Shown here in pieces: positions 19,821-31,708 of a stretch of DNA of 64,000 nt. The notes under the pieces were generated by a model. The model had not been told where the DNA came from. It made no database searches and worked only from the letters and a program-made list of their open reading frames with translations. The DNA is from Lasioglossum baleicum (lineage: Eukaryota > Arthropoda > Insecta > Hymenoptera > Halictidae), in assembly GCF_051020765.1 (NCBI RefSeq), contig NW_027469083.1:2666001-2730000 (forward strand), written 5' to 3'. Position numbers and translations under genes: made by a program. Within the stretch, counting starts at the first letter, position 1, and each line of letters begins with the position of its first letter.

Positions 19821-22791
19821 GACATCTGTAAGGAAAAAATAAAATCCAGGTCAGGTTAATTTTTATTAAAATTGATTATAAAAAAAGGTACCACAATTAC
19901 GAATATAAAATTTCGCGCGCGCCAAAGAACTGTGTTTACGGAACCTTTAAATGGACACAAAATAAATGACCCCCGCCGATTATGAATACGAAATTTCGAA
20001 AAAAAAATTTTTCAGTAAATGTTACGCGTTACACTTGTGTTATATGATTACGAAATATTGCAAAAAATCGATTGTCACGATAAAATTTTGGTAACAAAGG
20101 CGATCTAGATTGGGCGCCGAAAAAAGAAGGTTCGAGAAGAAGTATCAAAAGCTCTCATGATTTATTTAAACATATTTCAACGAATTGCAGCAATGTAGTA
20201 CGTCATTTGTAATGAAAGATTATTTGATGTTATAGGATCGGATTTTTCCAAGATCCCTGTTTCTGATCACAGACACTCTGTTAAACTGAAGCACTTCAAT
20301 TTAACATGCACTATTTCATATATTGGATGATTGCAAAAGCTCATACTCAATTTACCTCGTGAACTTGTCTGAAACTAAACGTGCAACTTCTACGGAAAAG
20401 GAAATCACAGGTTGTAAAATGTTCGGAGACAATTATAGAAAACAGAGTTACAGACTATATAATTGATTAATAAAACTGTTATTTATCCCAAATAGGGTAC
20501 GAACTTTTGCAAACACATTACTAATACATTACGTTTAGTAATACATTATTGGCTAACGATTGAAGGCTGTTAAAGGATCTGGTAAACAATTGGTCATGGA
20601 CTTTAGAAAATGACGAAAAGATATTATATCTTAAATATAAACATATTATTAATATATTCAACGAAAAATATCCTGCATCGCTTATGGGAAGCAGTAGTTA
20701 GATTTTTTAAAAAATACTGTCCACACTTGGACATCAGTCAATTATACATATAAGGGAAAATTATAAAAAGATTTTCTTGTGGTCAAACAATGGATTATAT
20801 GTACTTACTTAGACTACATTATCCTAACAACTAGTCAATTCACTCATAAGAGCACGTCAAGATAAAATTGACTAACATCTTACATTCTAATACATCTACT
20901 ACGCCTCGAAGTTATTGAACCCACGCTCGCCACACTCTGCACTGGATTTCGAGGAATTTTTCGAACCACTCCAGTTTTGGTTCTGACGAAAGGAACAACT
21001 CTTCTCACCTGTGCAGGAATTATTAGATCCCTCTGTACAATCGTTCTCGGCTCATCCACAGCTTCCCCTCGAAAACGTTCATTCATTATCCGCATTGCAC
21101 GTTGCTTATGATGCCTAGCGGTTTGCCTTAGGATCTTGTCCGCCCTACATACATTTAACCATTTCCGTGACACTTGAGCAGCGCAAAGCATAGACTTAGG
21201 CTCCAACTTGCGTAGAATCAGCTGGGATATCTCCGGCGGGAGTTCAGAAATGAAATCCAACTTGGCAGGTTCCAGTAGTCCTAGCGCACGGAGGAAAGAC
21301 CTGAAGAACTCCATGTTGCCGCTGCAGCGTCAGGATCTCTAATGATCTACTGTTCCAAATTTTGGGTTTATATACCCTTGGTTACGGTTGATCGCCTGTT
21401 CCGGTTCGGTGACCCGACCAATCAGGATCGAGCTCGGATGAATTTATGTTTGTCATTGTTATGTTAACTTGCTGTTGAGTGCACGCATCTGGACATAAAT
21501 CGTTGAATTTGTTTGCCGTATATCAAACTCTAGGGAAATGTTTCTGTTTGGAATACCTTATGAAAATGTTTCATTTTGGAATACGCTATGAAATATGTAG
21601 ATAACATAAATTTACATCTTAAGATGTTTTCTTTCAATGACATAGGGAGTGGTATAGGTATGATGTTTAACCCACCGTCGGACGGAGCGGTTCTAGGAGA
21701 TACATCAATCACTATTTTGTGCAGTGTGATACATCCTTAAGCGGCGCGAACCCCTGGCCACTAGTAGCTTAATGTAAATGCTGTAATGCTGATTAGTTTT
21801 ACATATCAGAGACACATTGTATTAACCCTCATACGCTCCTCAAGAATATTTTCCTCAATCCGCGAGTGGTTCGTAAGTCGGTCCGGATTGAGATCAGCTT
21901 GAGCCCAACGCTAGATTTCTAAAAACCGCGCGGAAATTGCGTAACAGCAACGGAGGAAATTAAGGGGCCGCCACACCGCTTAGGGAAACTAAATTCCTCA
22001 ATTTCGAACAAATTTCGGATCTTATGGTTAGGACAGAGACGGAACGAAGCTAGCAGCCACTAGTGCGATAAAGATGGTACATTAGATAGAAGTCCAGACT
22101 TTGTAAACTCAAACGTCGAAAAAAACTTCTTTTTTATATTGATGTTCCCTGACACCCCCCCCCCCCGCGGAGAGGGGAAATTAGTTTAGATTGCCCCGAG
22201 GCCGACAAAATCCCCCGACCCGCTAGGTCATACCGGGAGTTTAGAGGGAATCAGAGTCAATCTCAGTCCTGAACTAAAAAGAGAGGAAATTCTGGTGGAG
22301 GACAGGCGCAAAGTTTAGTATTTTGTTCCTACCACCCCCGAGTAGGGTGTCATTTGAAAGAGCTCGGGAAGAGGTATTGAGCCTCATAGGCTAGGAGCGC
22401 CTCCGAGGTCATCCGAAGGGCGTATAGCGTTTCTCGTAAATTAGAAAAGTTCTGTATGTATTTGGAGTCGCGAGGGCATTAGGATCTCGATCCCGAGGTC
22501 AGAGTGGAGGTGCCTTTGACTTTGAAAATTCTGACAAAGCCAAAGGTCTTGGAAATCTTTTTCAGATTTTCAAGGTCAAGGTCAAGGTCAAAGGTGCAGG
22601 CGGGATCAGGAACCTCCCCCGAAGGTCGCCATATAAATTTGCGGTGTAGAGCGACAAAAAGTAGTGAAAAATGGCATAGAATAGGTTACTTTAGCAATTA
22701 AGGATTTAGGTTTTAGGCTGCGTGCGGATAGGAATAGTGTTAAACGGTTAGATTTAAGAGTGCGGTTTCAATATTTCATATAGTTTGGATT
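19821..22791. repeat. F-box tandem repeat, unit 2 (2971 bp)
   Basis: Same organisation. Marked by the shorter GGTAAACAATTGG (four bases fewer than unit 1), GATTACG in place of GAATACG, and poly-C of 12. No other gene. Confidence 0.95.
20880..21314 (-). CDS. short F-box protein, array unit 2
   Basis: Intact 144-aa copy with Met42 and Ala85. TATA and CCAAT boxes are unchanged. Confidence 0.85.
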   Translation of the reverse strand: MEFFRSFLRALGLLEPAKLDFISELPPEISQLILRKLEPKSMLCAAQVSRKWLNVCRADKILRQTARHHKQRAMRIMNERFRGEAVDEPRTIVQRDLIIPAQVRRVVPFVRTKTGVVRKIPRNPVQSVASVGSITSRRSRCIRM

Positions 22792-25760
22792 GACATCTGT
22801 AAGGAAAAAATAAAATCCAGGTCAGGTTAATTTTTATTAAAATTGATTATAAAAAAAGGTACCACAATTACGAATATAAAATTTCGCGCGCGCCAAAGAA
22901 CTGTGTTTACGGAACCTTTAAATGGACACAAAATAAATGACCCCCGCCGATTATGAATACGAAATTTCGAAAAAAAAATTTTTCAGTAAATGTTACGCGT
23001 TACACTTGTGTTATATGATTACGAAATATTGCAAAAAATCGATTGTCACGATAAAATTTTGGTAACAAAGGCGATCTAGATTGGGCGCCGAAAAAAGAAG
23101 GTTCGAGAAGAAGTATCAAAAGCTCTCATGATTTATTTAAACATATTTCAACGAATTGCAGCAATGTAGTACGTCATTTGTAATGAAAGATTATTTGATG
23201 TTATAGGATCGGATTTTTCCAAGATCCCTGTTTCTGATCACAGACACTCTGTTAAACTGAAGCACTTCAATTTAACATGCACTATTTCATATATTGGATG
23301 ATTGCAAAAGCTCATACTCAATTTACCTCGTGAACTTGTCTGAAACTAAACGTGCAACTTCTACGGAAAAGGAAATCACAGGTTGTAAAATGTTCGGAGA
23401 CAATTATAGAAAACAGAGTTACAGACTATATAATTGATTAATAAAACTGTTATTTATCCCAAATAGGGTACGAACTTTTGCAAACACATTACTAATACAT
23501 TACGTTTAGTAATACATTATTGGCTAACGATTGAAGGCTGTTAAAGGATCTGGTAAACAATTGGTCATGGACTTTAGAAAATGACGAAAAGATATTATAT
23601 CTTAAATATAAACATATTATTAATATATTCAACGAAAAATATCCTGCATCGCTTATGGGAAGCAGTAGTTAGATTTTTTAAAAAATACTGTCCACACTTG
23701 GACATCAGTCAATTATACATATAAGGGAAAATTATAAAAAGATTTTCTTGTGGTCAAACAATGGATTATATGTACTTACTTAGACTACATTATCCTAACA
23801 ACTAGTCAATTCACTCATAAGAGCACGTCAAGATAAAATTGACTAACATCTTACATTCTAATACATCTACTACGCCTCGAAGTTATTGAACCCACGCTCG
23901 CCACACTCTGCACTGGATTTCGAGGAATTTTTCGAACCACTCCAGTTTTGGTTCTGACGAAAGGAACAACTCTTCTCACCTGTGCAGGAATTATTAGATC
24001 CCTCTGTACAATCGTTCTCGGCTCATCCACAGCTTCCCCTCGAAAACGTTCATTCATTATCCGCATTGCACGTTGCTTATGATGCCTAGCGGTTTGCCTT
24101 AGGATCTTGTCCGCCCTACATACATTTAACCATTTCCGTGACACTTGAGCAGCGCAAAGCATAGACTTAGGCTCCAACTTGCGTAGAATCAGCTGGGATA
24201 TCTCCGGCGGGAGTTCAGAAATGAAATCCAACTTGGCAGGTTCCAGTAGTCCTAGCGCACGGAGGAAAGACCTGAAGAACTCCATGTTGCCGCTGCAGCG
24301 TCAGGATCTCTAATGATCTACTGTTCCAAATTTTGGGTTTATATACCCTTGGTTACGGTTGATCGCCTGTTCCGGTTCGGTGACCCGACCAATCAGGATC
24401 GAGCTCGGATGAATTTATGTTTGTCATTGTTATGTTAACTTGCTGTTGAGTGCACGCATCTGGACATAAATCGTTGAATTTGTTTGCCGTATATCAAACT
24501 CTAGGGAAATGTTTCTGTTTGGAATACCTTATGAAAATGTTTCATTTTGGAATACGCTATGAAATATGTAGATAACATAAATTTACATCTTAAGATGTTT
24601 TCTTTCAATGACATAGGGAGTGGTATAGGTATGATGTTTAACCCACCGTCGGACGGAGCGGTTCTAGGAGATACATCAATCACTATTTTGTGCAGTGTGA
24701 TACATCCTTAAGCGGCGCGAACCCCTGGCCACTAGTAGCTTAATGTAAATGCTGTAATGCTGATTAGTTTTACATATCAGAGACACATTGTATTAACCCT
24801 CATACGCTCCTCAAGAATATTTTCCTCAATCCGCGAGTGGTTCGTAAGTCGGTCCGGATTGAGATCAGCTTGAGCCCAACGCTAGATTTCTAAAAACCGC
24901 GCGGAAATTGCGTAACAGCAACGGAGGAAATTAAGGGGCCGCCACACCGCTTAGGGAAACTAAATTCCTCAATTTCGAACAAATTTCGGATCTTATGGTT
25001 AGGACAGAGACGGAACGAAGCTAGCAGCCACTAGTGCGATAAAGATGGTACATTAGATAGAAGTCCAGACTTTGTAAACTCAAACGTCGAAAAAAACTTC
25101 TTTTTTATATTGATGTTCCCTGACACCCCCCCCCCGCGGAGAGGGGAAATTAGTTTAGATTGCCCCGAGGCCGACAAAATCCCCCGACCCGCTAGGTCAT
25201 ACCGGGAGTTTAGAGGGAATCAGAGTCAATCTCAGTCCTGAACTAAAAAGAGAGGAAATTCTGGTGGAGGACAGGCGCAAAGTTTAGTATTTTGTTCCTA
25301 CCACCCCCGAGTAGGGTGTCATTTGAAAGAGCTCGGGAAGAGGTATTGAGCCTCATAGGCTAGGAGCGCCTCCGAGGTCATCCGAAGGGCGTATAGCGTT
25401 TCTCGTAAATTAGAAAAGTTCTGTATGTATTTGGAGTCGCGAGGGCATTAGGATCTCGATCCCGAGGTCAGAGTGGAGGTGCCTTTGACTTTGAAAATTC
25501 TGACAAAGCCAAAGGTCTTGGAAATCTTTTTCAGATTTTCAAGGTCAAGGTCAAGGTCAAAGGTGCAGGCGGGATCAGGAACCTCCCCCGAAGGTCGCCA
25601 TATAAATTTGCGGTGTAGAGCGACAAAAAGTAGTGAAAAATGGCATAGAATAGGTTACTTTAGCAATTAAGGATTTAGGTTTTAGGCTGCGTGCGGATAG
25701 GAATAGTGTTAAACGGTTAGATTTAAGAGTGCGGTTTCAATATTTCATATAGTTTGGATT
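22792..25760. repeat. F-box tandem repeat, unit 3 (2969 bp)
   Basis: Almost identical to unit 2 (same four-base deletion), with poly-C of 10, the shortest of all units. Units 2 and 3 look like the youngest neighbouring pair. Confidence 0.95.
23851..24285 (-). CDS. short F-box protein, array unit 3
   Basis: Intact copy, same protein as unit 2 (Met42, Ala85). Confidence 0.85.
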   Translation of the reverse strand: MEFFRSFLRALGLLEPAKLDFISELPPEISQLILRKLEPKSMLCAAQVSRKWLNVCRADKILRQTARHHKQRAMRIMNERFRGEAVDEPRTIVQRDLIIPAQVRRVVPFVRTKTGVVRKIPRNPVQSVASVGSITSRRSRCIRM

Positions 25761-28734
25761 GACATCTGTAAGGAAAAAATAAAATCCAGGTCAGGTTAAT
25801 TTTTATTAAAATTGATTATAAAAAAAGGTACCACAATTACGAATATAAAATTTCGCGCGCGCCAAAGAACTGTGTTTACGGAACCTTTAAATGGACACAA
25901 AATAAATGACCCCCGCCGATTATGAATACGAAATTTCGAAAAAAAAATTTTTCAGTAAATGTTACGCGTTACACTTGTGTTATATGATTACGAAATATTG
26001 CAAAAAATCGATTGTCACGATAAAATTTTGGTAACAAAGGCGATCTAGATTGGGCGCCGAAAAAAGAAGGTTCGAGAAGAAGTATCAAAAGCTCTCATGA
26101 TTTATTTAAACATATTTCAACGAATTGCAGCAATGTAGTACGTCATTTGTAATGAAAGATTATTTGATGTTATAGGATCGGATTTTTCCAAGATCCCTGT
26201 TTCTGATCACAGACACTCTGTTAAACTGAAGCACTTCAATTTAACATGCACTATTTCATATATTGGATGATTGCAAAAGCTCATACTCAATTTACCTCGT
26301 GAACTTGTCTGAAACTAAACGTGCAACTTCTACGGAAAAGGAAATCACAGGTTGTAAAATGTTCGGAGACAATTATAGAAAACAGAGTTACAGACTATAT
26401 AATTGATTAATAAAACTGTTATTTATCCCAAATAGGGTACGAACTTTTGCAAACACATTACTAATACATTACGTTTAGTAATACATTATTGGCTAACGAT
26501 TGAAGGCTGTTAAAGGATCTGGTAAAGAATCATTGGTCATGGACTTTAGAAAATGACGAAAAGATATTATATCTTAAATATAAACATATTATTAATATAT
26601 TCAACGAAAAATATCCTGCATCGCTTATGGGAAGCAGTAGTTAGATTTTTTAAAAAATACTGTCCACACTTGGACATCAGTCAATTATACATATAGGGGA
26701 AAATTATAAAAAGATTTTCTTGTGGTCAAACAATGGATTATATGTACTTACTTAGACTACATTATCCTAACAACTAGTCAATTCACTCATAAGAGCACGT
26801 CAAGATAAAATTGACTAACATCTTACATTCTAATACATCTACTACGCCTCGAAGTTATTGAACCCACGCTCGCCACACTCTGCACTGGATTTCGAGGAAT
26901 TTTTCGAACCACTCCAGTTTTGGTTCTGACGAAAGGAACAACTCTTCTCACCTGTGCAGGAATTATTAGATCCCTCTGTACAATCGTTCTCGGCTCATCC
27001 ACATCTTCCCCTCGAAAACGTTCATTCATTATCCGCATTGCACGTTGCTTATGATGCCTAGCGGTTTGCCTTAGGATCTTGTCCGCCCTACATACATTTA
27101 ACCATTTCCGTGACACTTGAGCAGCGCAAAGCAGAGACTTAGGCTCCAACTTGCGTAGAATCAGCTGGGATATCTCCGGCGGGAGTTCAGAAATGAAATC
27201 CAACTTGGCAGGTTCCAGTAGTCCTAGCGCACGGAGGAAAGACCTGAAGAACTCCATGTTGCCGCTGCAGCGTCAGGATCTCGAATGATCTACTGTTCCA
27301 AATTTTGGGTTTATATACCCTTGGTTACGGTTGATCGCCTGTTCCGGTTCGGTGACCCGACCAATCAGGATCGAGCTCGGATGAATTTATGTTTGTCATT
27401 GTTATGTTAACTTGCTGTTGAGTGCACGCATCTGGACATAAATCGTTGAATTTGTTTGCCGTATATCAAACTCTAGGGAAATGTTTCTGTTTGGAATACC
27501 TTATGAAAATGTTTCATTTTGGAATACGCTATGAAATATGTAGATAACATAAATTTACATCTTAAGATGTTTTCTTTCAATGACATAGGGAGTGGTATAG
27601 GTATGATGTTTAACCCACCGTCGGACGGAGCGGTTCTAGGAGATACATCAATCACTATTTTGTGCAGTGTGATACATCCTTAAGCGGCGCGAACCCCTGG
27701 CCACTAGTAGCTTAATGTAAATGCTGTAATGCTGATTAGTTTTACATATCAGAGACACATTGTATTAACCCTCATACGCTCCTCAAGAATATTTTCCTCA
27801 ATCCGCGAGTGGTTCGTAAGTCGGTCCGGATTGAGATCAGCTTGAGCCCAACGCTAGATTTCTAAAAACCGCGCGGAAATTGCGTAACAGCAACGGAGGA
27901 AATTAAGGGGCCGCCACACCGCTTAGGGAAACTAAATTCCTCAATTTCGAACAAATTTCGGATCTTATGGTTAGGACAGAGACGGAACGAAGCTAGCAGC
28001 CACTAGTGCGATAAAGATGGTACATTAGATAGAAGTCCAGACTTTGTAAACTCAAACGTCGAAAAAACTTCTTTTTTATATTGATGTTCCCTGACACCCC
28101 CCCCCCCCCGCGGAGAGGGGAAATTAGTTTAGATTGCCCCGAGGCCGACAAAATCCCCCGACCCGCTAGGTCATACCGGGAGTTTAGAGGGAATCAGAGT
28201 CAATCTCAGTCCTGAACTAAAAAGAGAGGAAATTCTGGTGGAGGACAGGCGCAAAGTTTAGTATTTTGTTCCTACCACCCCCGAGTAGGGTGTCATTTGA
28301 AAGAGCTCGGGAAGAGGTATTGAGCCTCATAGGCTAGGAGCGCCTCCGAGGTCATCCGAAGGGCGTATAGCGTTTCTCGTAAATTAGAAAAGTTCTGTAT
28401 GTATTTGGAGTCGCGAGGGCATTAGGATCTCGATCCCGAGGTCAGAGTGGAGGTGCCTTTGACTTTGAAAATTCTGACAAAGCCAAAGGTCTTGGAAATC
28501 TTTTTCAGATTTTCAAGGTCAAGGTCAAGGTCAAAGGTGCAGGCGGGATCAGGAACCTCCCCCGAAGGTCGCCATATAAATTTGCGGTGTAGAGCGACAA
28601 AAAGTAGTGAAAAATGGCATAGAATAGGTTACTTTAGCAATTAAGGATTTAGGTTTTAGGCTGCGTGCGGATAGGAATAGTGTTAAACGGTTAGATTTAA
28701 GAGTGCGGTTTCAATATTTCATATAGTTTGGATT
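25761..28734. repeat. F-box tandem repeat, unit 4 (2974 bp)
   Basis: Left third as in units 2-3, but it lacks the four-base deletion and carries CTCGAATG before the F-box ATG. Poly-C of 13. A mosaic of unit types. Confidence 0.95.
26823..27257 (-). CDS. short F-box protein, array unit 4
   Basis: Intact copy with Leu42 and Asp85 in place of Ala85. Confidence 0.85.
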   Translation of the reverse strand: MEFFRSFLRALGLLEPAKLDFISELPPEISQLILRKLEPKSLLCAAQVSRKWLNVCRADKILRQTARHHKQRAMRIMNERFRGEDVDEPRTIVQRDLIIPAQVRRVVPFVRTKTGVVRKIPRNPVQSVASVGSITSRRSRCIRM

Positions 28735-31708
28735 GACATCTGTAAGGAAAAAATAAAATCCAGGTCAGGTTAATTTTTATTAAAATTGATTATAAAAAAA
28801 GGTACCACAATTACGAATATAAAATTTCGCGCGCGCCAAAGAACTGTGTTTACGGAACCTTTAAATGGACACAAAATAAATGACCCCCGCCGATTATGAA
28901 TACGAAATTTCGAAAAAAAAATTTTTCAGTAAATGTTACGCGTTACACTTGTGTTATATGATTACGAAATATTGCAAAAAATCGATTGTCACGATAAAAT
29001 TTTGGTAACAAAGGCGATCTAGATTGGGCGCCGAAAAAAGAAGGTTCGAGAAGAAGTATCAAAAGCTCTCATGATTTATTTAAACATATTTCTACGAATT
29101 GCAGCAATGTAGTACGTCATTTGTAATGAAAGATTATTTGATGTTATAGGATCGGATTTTTCCAAGATCCCTGTTTCTGATCACAGACACTCTGTTAAAC
29201 TGAAGCACTTCAATTTAACATGAACTATTTCATATATTGGATGATTGCAAAAGCTCATACTCAATTTACCTCGTGAACTTGTCTGAAACTAAACGTGCAA
29301 CTTCTACGGAAAAGGAAATCACAGGTTGTAAAATGTTCGGAGACAATTATAGAAAACAGAGTTACAGACTATATAATTGATTAATAAAACTGTTATTTAT
29401 CCCAAATAGGGTACGAAATCTTGCAAACACATTACTAATACATTACGTTTAGTAATACATTATTGGCTAACGATTGAAGGCTGTTAAAGGATCTGGTAAA
29501 GAATCATTGGTCATGGACTTTAGAAAATGACGAAAAGATATTATATCTTAAATATAAACATATTATTAATATATTCAACGAAAAATATCCTGCATCGCTT
29601 ATGGGAAGCAGTAGTTAGATTTTTTAAAAAATACTGTCCACACTTGGACATCAGTCAATTATACATATAGGGGAAAATTATAAAAAGATTTTCTTGTGGT
29701 CAAACAATGGATTATATGTACTTACTTAGACTACATTATCCTAACAACTAGTCAATTCACTCATAAGAGCACGTCAAGATAAAATTGACTAACATCTTAC
29801 ATTCTAATACATCTACTACGCCTCGAAGTTATTGAACCCACGCTCGCCACACTCTGCACTGGATTTCGAGGAATTTTTCGAACCACTCCAGTTTTGGTTC
29901 TGACGAAAGGAACAACTCTTCTCACCTGTGCAGGAATTATTAGATCCCTCTGTACAATCGTTCTCGGCTCATCCACAGCTTCCCCTCGAAAACGTTCATT
30001 CATTATCCGCATTGCACGTTGCTTATGACGCCTAGCGGTTTGCCTTAGGATCTTGTCCGCCCTACATACATTTAACCATTTCCGTGACACTTGAGCAGCG
30101 CAAAGCAGAGACTTAGGCTCCAACTTGCGTAGAATCAGCTGGGATATCTCCGGCGGGAGTTCAGAAATGAAATCCAACTTGGCAGGTTCCAGTAGTCCTA
30201 GCGCACGGAGGAAAGACCTCAAGAACTCCATGTTGCCGCTGCAGCGTCAGGATCTCTAATGATCTACTGTTCCAAATTTTGGGTTTATATACCCTTGGTT
30301 ACGGTTGATCGCCTGTTCCGGTTCGGTGACCCGACCAATCAGGATCGAGCTCGGATGAATTTATGTTTGTCATTGTTATGTTAACTTGCTGTTGAGTGCA
30401 CGCATCTGGACATAAATCGTTGAATTTGTTTGCCGTATATCAAACTCTAGGGAAATGTTTCTGTTTGGAATACCTTATGAAAATGTTTCATTTTGGAATA
30501 CGCTATGAAATATGTAGATAACATAAATTTACATCTTAAGATGTTTTCTTTCAATGACATAGGGAGTGGTATAGGTATGATGTTTAACCCACCGTCGGAC
30601 GGAGCGGTTCTAGGAGATACATCAATCACTATTTTGTGCAGTGTGATACATCCTTAAGCGGCGCGAACCCCTGGCCACTAGTAGCTTAATGTAAATGCTG
30701 TAATGCTGATTAGTTTTACATATCAGAGACACATTGTATTAACCCTCATACGCTCCTCAAGAATATTTTCCTCAATCCGCGAGTGGTTCGTAAGTCGGTC
30801 CGGATTGAGATCAGCTTGAGCCCAACGCTAGATTTCTAAAAACCGCGCGGAAATTGCGTAACAGCAACGGAGGAAATTAAGGGGCCGCCACACCGCTTAG
30901 GGAAACTAAATTCCTCAATTTCGAACAAATTTCGGATCTTATGGTTAGGACAGAGACGGAACGAAGCTAGCAGCCACTAGTGCGATAAAGATGGTACATT
31001 AGATAGAAGTCCAGACTTTGTAAACTCAAACGTCGAAAAAAACTTCTTTTTTATATTGATGTTCCCTGACACCCCCCCCCCCCGCGGAGAGGGGAAATTA
31101 GTTTAGATTGCCCCGAGGCCGACAAAATCCCCCGACCCGCTAGGTCATACCGGGAGTTTTGAGGGAATCAGAGTCAATCTCAGTCCTGAACTAAAAAGAG
31201 AGGAAATTCTGGTGGAGGACAGGCGCAAAGTTTAGTATTTTGTTCCTACCACCCCCGAGTAGGGTGTCATTTGAAAGAGCTCGGGAAGAGGTATTGAGCC
31301 TCATAGGCTAAGAGCGCCTCCGAGGTCATCCGAAGGGCGTATAGCGTTTCTCGTAAATTAGAAAAGTTCTGTATGTATTTGGAGTCGCGAGGGCATTAGG
31401 ATCTCGATCCCGAGGTCAGAGTGGAGGTGCCTTTGACTTTGAAAATTCTGACAAAGCCAAAGGTCTTGGAAATCTTTTTCAGATTTTCAAGGTCAAGGTC
31501 AAGGTCAAAGGTGCAGGCGGGATCAGGAACCTCCCCCGAAGGTCGCCATATAAATTTGCGGTGTAGAGCGACAAAAAGTAGTGAAAAATGGCATAGAATA
31601 GGTTAATTTAGCAATTAAGGATTTAGGTTTTAGGCTGCGTGCGGATAGGAATAGTGTTAAACGGTTAGATTTAAGAGTGCGGTTTCAATATTTCATATAG
31701 TTTGGATT
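28735..31708. repeat. F-box tandem repeat, unit 5 (2974 bp)
   Basis: The most private changes: TTTCTACGAATTG, CATGAACTATT and GTACGAAATCTTG. Poly-C of 12. It shares GGTTAATTTAG with later units. Confidence 0.95.
29797..30231 (-). CDS. short F-box protein, array unit 5
   Basis: Intact copy with Leu4 in place of Phe and Arg68 in place of His; Leu42, Ala85. The most diverged protein of the ten, yet without a stop or frameshift. Confidence 0.85.
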   Translation of the reverse strand: MEFLRSFLRALGLLEPAKLDFISELPPEISQLILRKLEPKSLLCAAQVSRKWLNVCRADKILRQTARRHKQRAMRIMNERFRGEAVDEPRTIVQRDLIIPAQVRRVVPFVRTKTGVVRKIPRNPVQSVASVGSITSRRSRCIRM